This document shows positions 62,114-64,000 of a stretch of 64,000 nt of DNA, in pieces (positions within the stretch are counted from its first letter, which is position 1; the number at the start of each line of letters is the position of its first letter). The DNA is taken from assembly GCA_905214105.1 (NCBI GenBank), contig CAJMKK010000005.1, forward strand, positions 1-64,000, written 5' to 3'. A program made the translations under genes and the position numbers. This DNA comes from an uncultured bacterium (lineage in GTDB: Bacteria; Actinomycetota; Coriobacteriia; Coriobacteriales; Coriobacteriaceae). The notes under the pieces were generated by a model. The model saw only the letters and a list, made by a program, of their open reading frames with translations. It did not search any database and was not told where the DNA came from.

Positions 62114-62569
62114 TTAGTGGCGACCGTGGTGGCGGAGCTTGTCGATGGTGGCGTCGGTGCCGTGGCCTCGGGCGTCGGCAGCGGTTTGGCGCTTGCGGCG
62201 GTAATCGATCATGCCTTGGATGATGGGCTTGCCAAAGCTCACGACATCATCGTTGTAGATGGCGGTTCGGGCTGCGAGGAGGCAGTCGGAAAAGTCCATA
62301 TGGGTCTTGCCAAAGAGTTTGACGGCAAGGGCGACAACGGTGGGCTCGTCGACCATGACGTCATCGAGCAGCCTTTTCATGGCCGCAGCAATCTCAACGC
62401 GGGGAACCTTATAGACGTCGCGCAGCGTGACCACGACGCGCGTGATGATTTCGGGGTAGACGCGAGCAGTGCGCGTGGCGATGACCTTGGCGGCGCGCGG
62501 TGACAGAACTTCGTCGTCGTCAAGCAGGTAGCGTAGGATGACGGTCTCGTCGATGATGGTGCTACTCAT
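62114..62569 (-). CDS. PIN-domain protein, probable toxin
   Basis: This is a 151-residue PIN-domain protein (VapC-like RNase fold). The first metal Asp is in STIIDETVILRYLL (Asp7), and the C-terminal acidic pair is in MDFSDCLLAA (Asp92, Asp95). The usual Glu of the second motif is replaced by Arg44 in YPEIITRVVVTLRDVYKV. The C-terminal 30 residues are basic. It follows a RelB-type antitoxin gene with an 8-nt overlap, so the pair is a typical toxin-antitoxin operon in layout. Confidence 0.78.
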   Translation of the reverse strand: MSSTIIDETVILRYLLDDDEVLSPRAAKVIATRTARVYPEIITRVVVTLRDVYKVPRVEIAAAMKRLLDDVMVDEPTVVALAVKLFGKTHMDFSDCLLAARTAIYNDDVVSFGKPIIQGMIDYRRKRQTAADARGHGTDATIDKLRHHGRH

Positions 62570-62885
62570 GGATATCTACTTCCTCGGGACCCAAAATCGA
62601 TTCGTCGCTTTCTGTAGCAAGGTACTCAATCCAGGCATTGCGCTCCTCGGAGCGGCGATTGGGATCTCCATATGCTTTGAGCGATCCATAGGCGGCGGTG
62701 CCGTCCTTTGAGCGCACGGCGACCGGCTGAAAGGGAAGCTTGCGCATCAAAATGCTCTGCGCGACAAAAAGGCGCACGGCCTCGGCGAGCGATGTGCCCA
62801 TGGCGTCGTAGAGACGCTCGGCATGCTGCTTATCTTCCTCGCGAATGCGCACCTGCAGGATGGCTCGTTTTTGAGTCGATGACAT
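62562..62885 (-). CDS. RelB/DinJ-family antitoxin
   Basis: The 107-residue protein starts with a ribbon-helix-helix DNA-binding region (ILQVRIREEDKQHAERLYDAMGTSLAEAVRLFV), typical of RelB/DinJ antitoxins, and ends in an acidic toxin-binding tail. GGGAGG lies 6 nt before the ATG at 62885. RelB-type antitoxins usually pair with RelE/YafQ toxins. Here the partner is a PIN domain. It probably represses its own operon. Confidence 0.83.
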   Translation of the reverse strand: MSSTQKRAILQVRIREEDKQHAERLYDAMGTSLAEAVRLFVAQSILMRKLPFQPVAVRSKDGTAAYGSLKAYGDPNRRSEERNAWIEYLATESDESILGPEEVDIHE

Positions 62886-63110
62886 CACTGGCCTCCCTTA
62901 ATGAGCGTGCAATTTGAATAGTCAAATACAGCATCGGCTAATAATAGCCAATCTTACAACCACTACTTTATTGCACTAGAGTAATTGAGTGTAAACGATA
63001 TTACAAACGTACTACATCCTTTATAAACGAGCGTGAAATCTCCCCTGGATTTACGCATGTAATACACTCACCTTTATAGCTTCTAGAGAATAATTCCAAC
63101 CTGCCAAAAC

Positions 63111-63136
63111 CCCTGCAATACACCCGTATTGCAGGG
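63111..63136. promoter_or_regulatory. 26-bp palindrome upstream of the formate dehydrogenase genes
   Basis: CCCTGCAATAC-ACCC-GTATTGCAGGG is a perfect inverted repeat (11-4-11), and CCCTGCAA recurs at 63155-63162. It lies about 180 nt before the HydN-like gene in the AT-rich region 62886-63314, which has no gene. It could be the operator of a regulator of the formate or energy genes. Confidence 0.45.
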
Positions 63137-63314
63137 CCTATACTCAAGTTTGCCCCCTGCAACTGCGTATATTTAACCTGTATATCGTTGGAGGAATTCT
63201 ATCGAAGTGCCTGTTTCGCCGCATGCACTCGATACGCCGATGCCGGACCACGGGCGGTCCGGGGCAACGTCGACAGGGTCTCTCCGGCATGGGATTCAGG
63301 AGGGAGTGAACAAC

Positions 63315-63833
63315 ATGGGCAATAAACGAGTCGTAGCCGATTCCTCACGCTGCATTGGGTGCCAAACCTGTATGGCGGCGTGCATCGAGGCACACGATAT
63401 TCCCGGCAACATCGCCGCACCTCGCTTGCGCGTAACGCGCACCTACGAGATCTCCGCGCCGGTGGCATGTCACCACTGCGAGGACGCTCCGTGCGCGAAG
63501 GCCTGTCCTACGGGCGCCTTGTTCTTTGATCCAAAGAACCATCGTATCGGCGTCAACGAGGACAACTGCATCGGCTGCAAGAGCTGCGTTATGGCATGCC
63601 CCTTTGGCGCCGTGAGCGTGGCGACCACGCAGGTCCCCGTCTTGATGGGCGACGTTCGCGTGGGTTCGCAGACTAAGAGCTTCGTGCTCAAGTGCGACCT
63701 GTGCGTGGACCGTCCCGGCGGTCCGGCGTGTGCCGAGGCGTGCCCGACCAAGGGCCTCACCCTGGTAGATGAGGAGCGCCTGGCAGAACTGACTGCCGAG
63801 CGTGCCCGCGCCACCATCGAAAACGAGGCGTAA
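63315..63833 (+). CDS. HydN/HycB-type 4Fe-4S ferredoxin protein
   Basis: The 172-residue iron-sulfur protein carries four [4Fe-4S] cysteine clusters: SRCIGCQTCMAACIEAH, CHHCEDAPCAKACPTG, DNCIGCKSCVMACPFG and KCDLCVDRPGGPACAEACP. It resembles HydN and HycB, electron carriers beside formate dehydrogenase H. The start at 63315 has AGGAGGGAG upstream, and the longer frame to 63207 lacks similarity. The next gene is a formate dehydrogenase, 75 nt downstream. Confidence 0.93.
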   Translation: MGNKRVVADSSRCIGCQTCMAACIEAHDIPGNIAAPRLRVTRTYEISAPVACHHCEDAPCAKACPTGALFFDPKNHRIGVNEDNCIGCKSCVMACPFGAVSVATTQVPVLMGDVRVGSQTKSFVLKCDLCVDRPGGPACAEACPTKGLTLVDEERLAELTAERARATIENEA

Positions 63834-63908
63834 GTGTTGGGGCGACAGGCCCAATGATTGTCAAATAAGTACCGAGTATTCGGTAGCAGAGAAAGGAAGG
63901 AGGGTGTC

Positions 63909-64000
63909 ATGGAGAAGCATAAAGTGATCTGCCCGTATTGCGGCGCCGGTTGCCAGTTTAACCTCTTGGTCCAAAACGGCCAGGTCGTGGGTACCGAACC
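63909..64000 (+). CDS. fdhF: Formate dehydrogenase (FdhF-like), N-terminal part (partial)
   Basis: The first 30 codons are visible before the window ends. KVICPYCGAGCQFNLLV gives the CxxCxxxC [4Fe-4S] motif of molybdopterin oxidoreductases, in the form seen at the start of formate dehydrogenase H. GGAAGGAGGG precedes the ATG. The active-site residue (Sec or Cys) lies beyond the window. The upstream HydN-like gene, and selD, moeA and modABC within 18 kb, suggest a Mo- and perhaps Se-dependent enzyme. Confidence 0.85.
   Translation, partial: MEKHKVICPYCGAGCQFNLLVQNGQVVGTE

Noticed and set aside
12690..63200. CRISPR array from the many hairpin repeats
   Set aside because: The repeats are dispersed one per gap with no regular spacers.

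Overview
The window looks like chromosome from a high-G+C anaerobic actinobacterium of class Coriobacteriia, most like a gut Collinsella. This is an inference. It rests on the actinobacterial order ftsQ-ftsZ-pgeF-yggS-sepF-yggT-divIVA, the anaerobe-type enzymes (two double-cubane reductase homologues, a cysteine desulfidase homologue, formate dehydrogenase, selenium genes) and the overall gene style. I see no prophage, transposase gene, CRISPR array or rRNA. Nearly all genes have a clear Shine-Dalgarno (SD) sequence, and many units end in textbook intrinsic terminators.

Layout. 1-12000: division and cell-wall cluster (murC end, murB, ftsQ, ftsZ, pgeF, yggS, sepF, yggT, divIVA) with a complete pstSCAB-phoU phosphate uptake operon lying inside it. 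12000-18800: nitroreductase, Pit phosphate transporter with its DUF47 partner, a Bax-inhibitor-like membrane protein, a PARG-like protein, an SGNH hydrolase and a pentapeptide-repeat protein. 18900-21400: thiC and thiD on the minus strand under a TPP riboswitch. 21400-28400: a membrane-anchored protein, yaaA, an M18 aminopeptidase, polA and a HAD phosphatase. 28400-32200: argG and argH, preceded by a short arginine-rich leader peptide and mutually exclusive RNA pairings that look like an arginine attenuator. 32500-39500: ndk, rpiB, a cyuA-like gene, a HAD hydrolase, rpsA, RNase P RNA, a YigZ-family gene and a C_GCAxxG_C_C protein. 39600-46200: O-acetylhomoserine sulfhydrylase, an MFS exporter, xpt, a release-factor-like protein, a lipid kinase and a CLC antiporter.

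46300-59000 is the most interesting part. moeA and mog (molybdenum cofactor) precede modABC (molybdate uptake). Then comes a run of genes made of two HgdB-type double-cubane reductase homologues, their ATP-driven activator, selD (itself a selenoprotein with an in-frame UGA at residue 17), yedF, a DUF3343 gene and a cysteine desulfurase-like gene. The run has a structured leader with its own small ORF, and a related structured hairpin follows each reductase gene. At the right end, tRNA-Pro and tRNA-Gly, a RelB/PIN toxin-antitoxin pair, a HydN-like ferredoxin and the start of a formate dehydrogenase gene appear. Mo uptake and cofactor genes, selenophosphate synthesis and a Mo/Se-type formate dehydrogenase therefore lie within 18 kb.

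Scattered through intergenic space is a set of long inverted repeats. Four share the terminal word TTGCGGTGRAATA but differ inside. One 129-bp element has 33-bp arms. They resemble REP/RAYT-type mobile hairpins, although no transposase is in the window.
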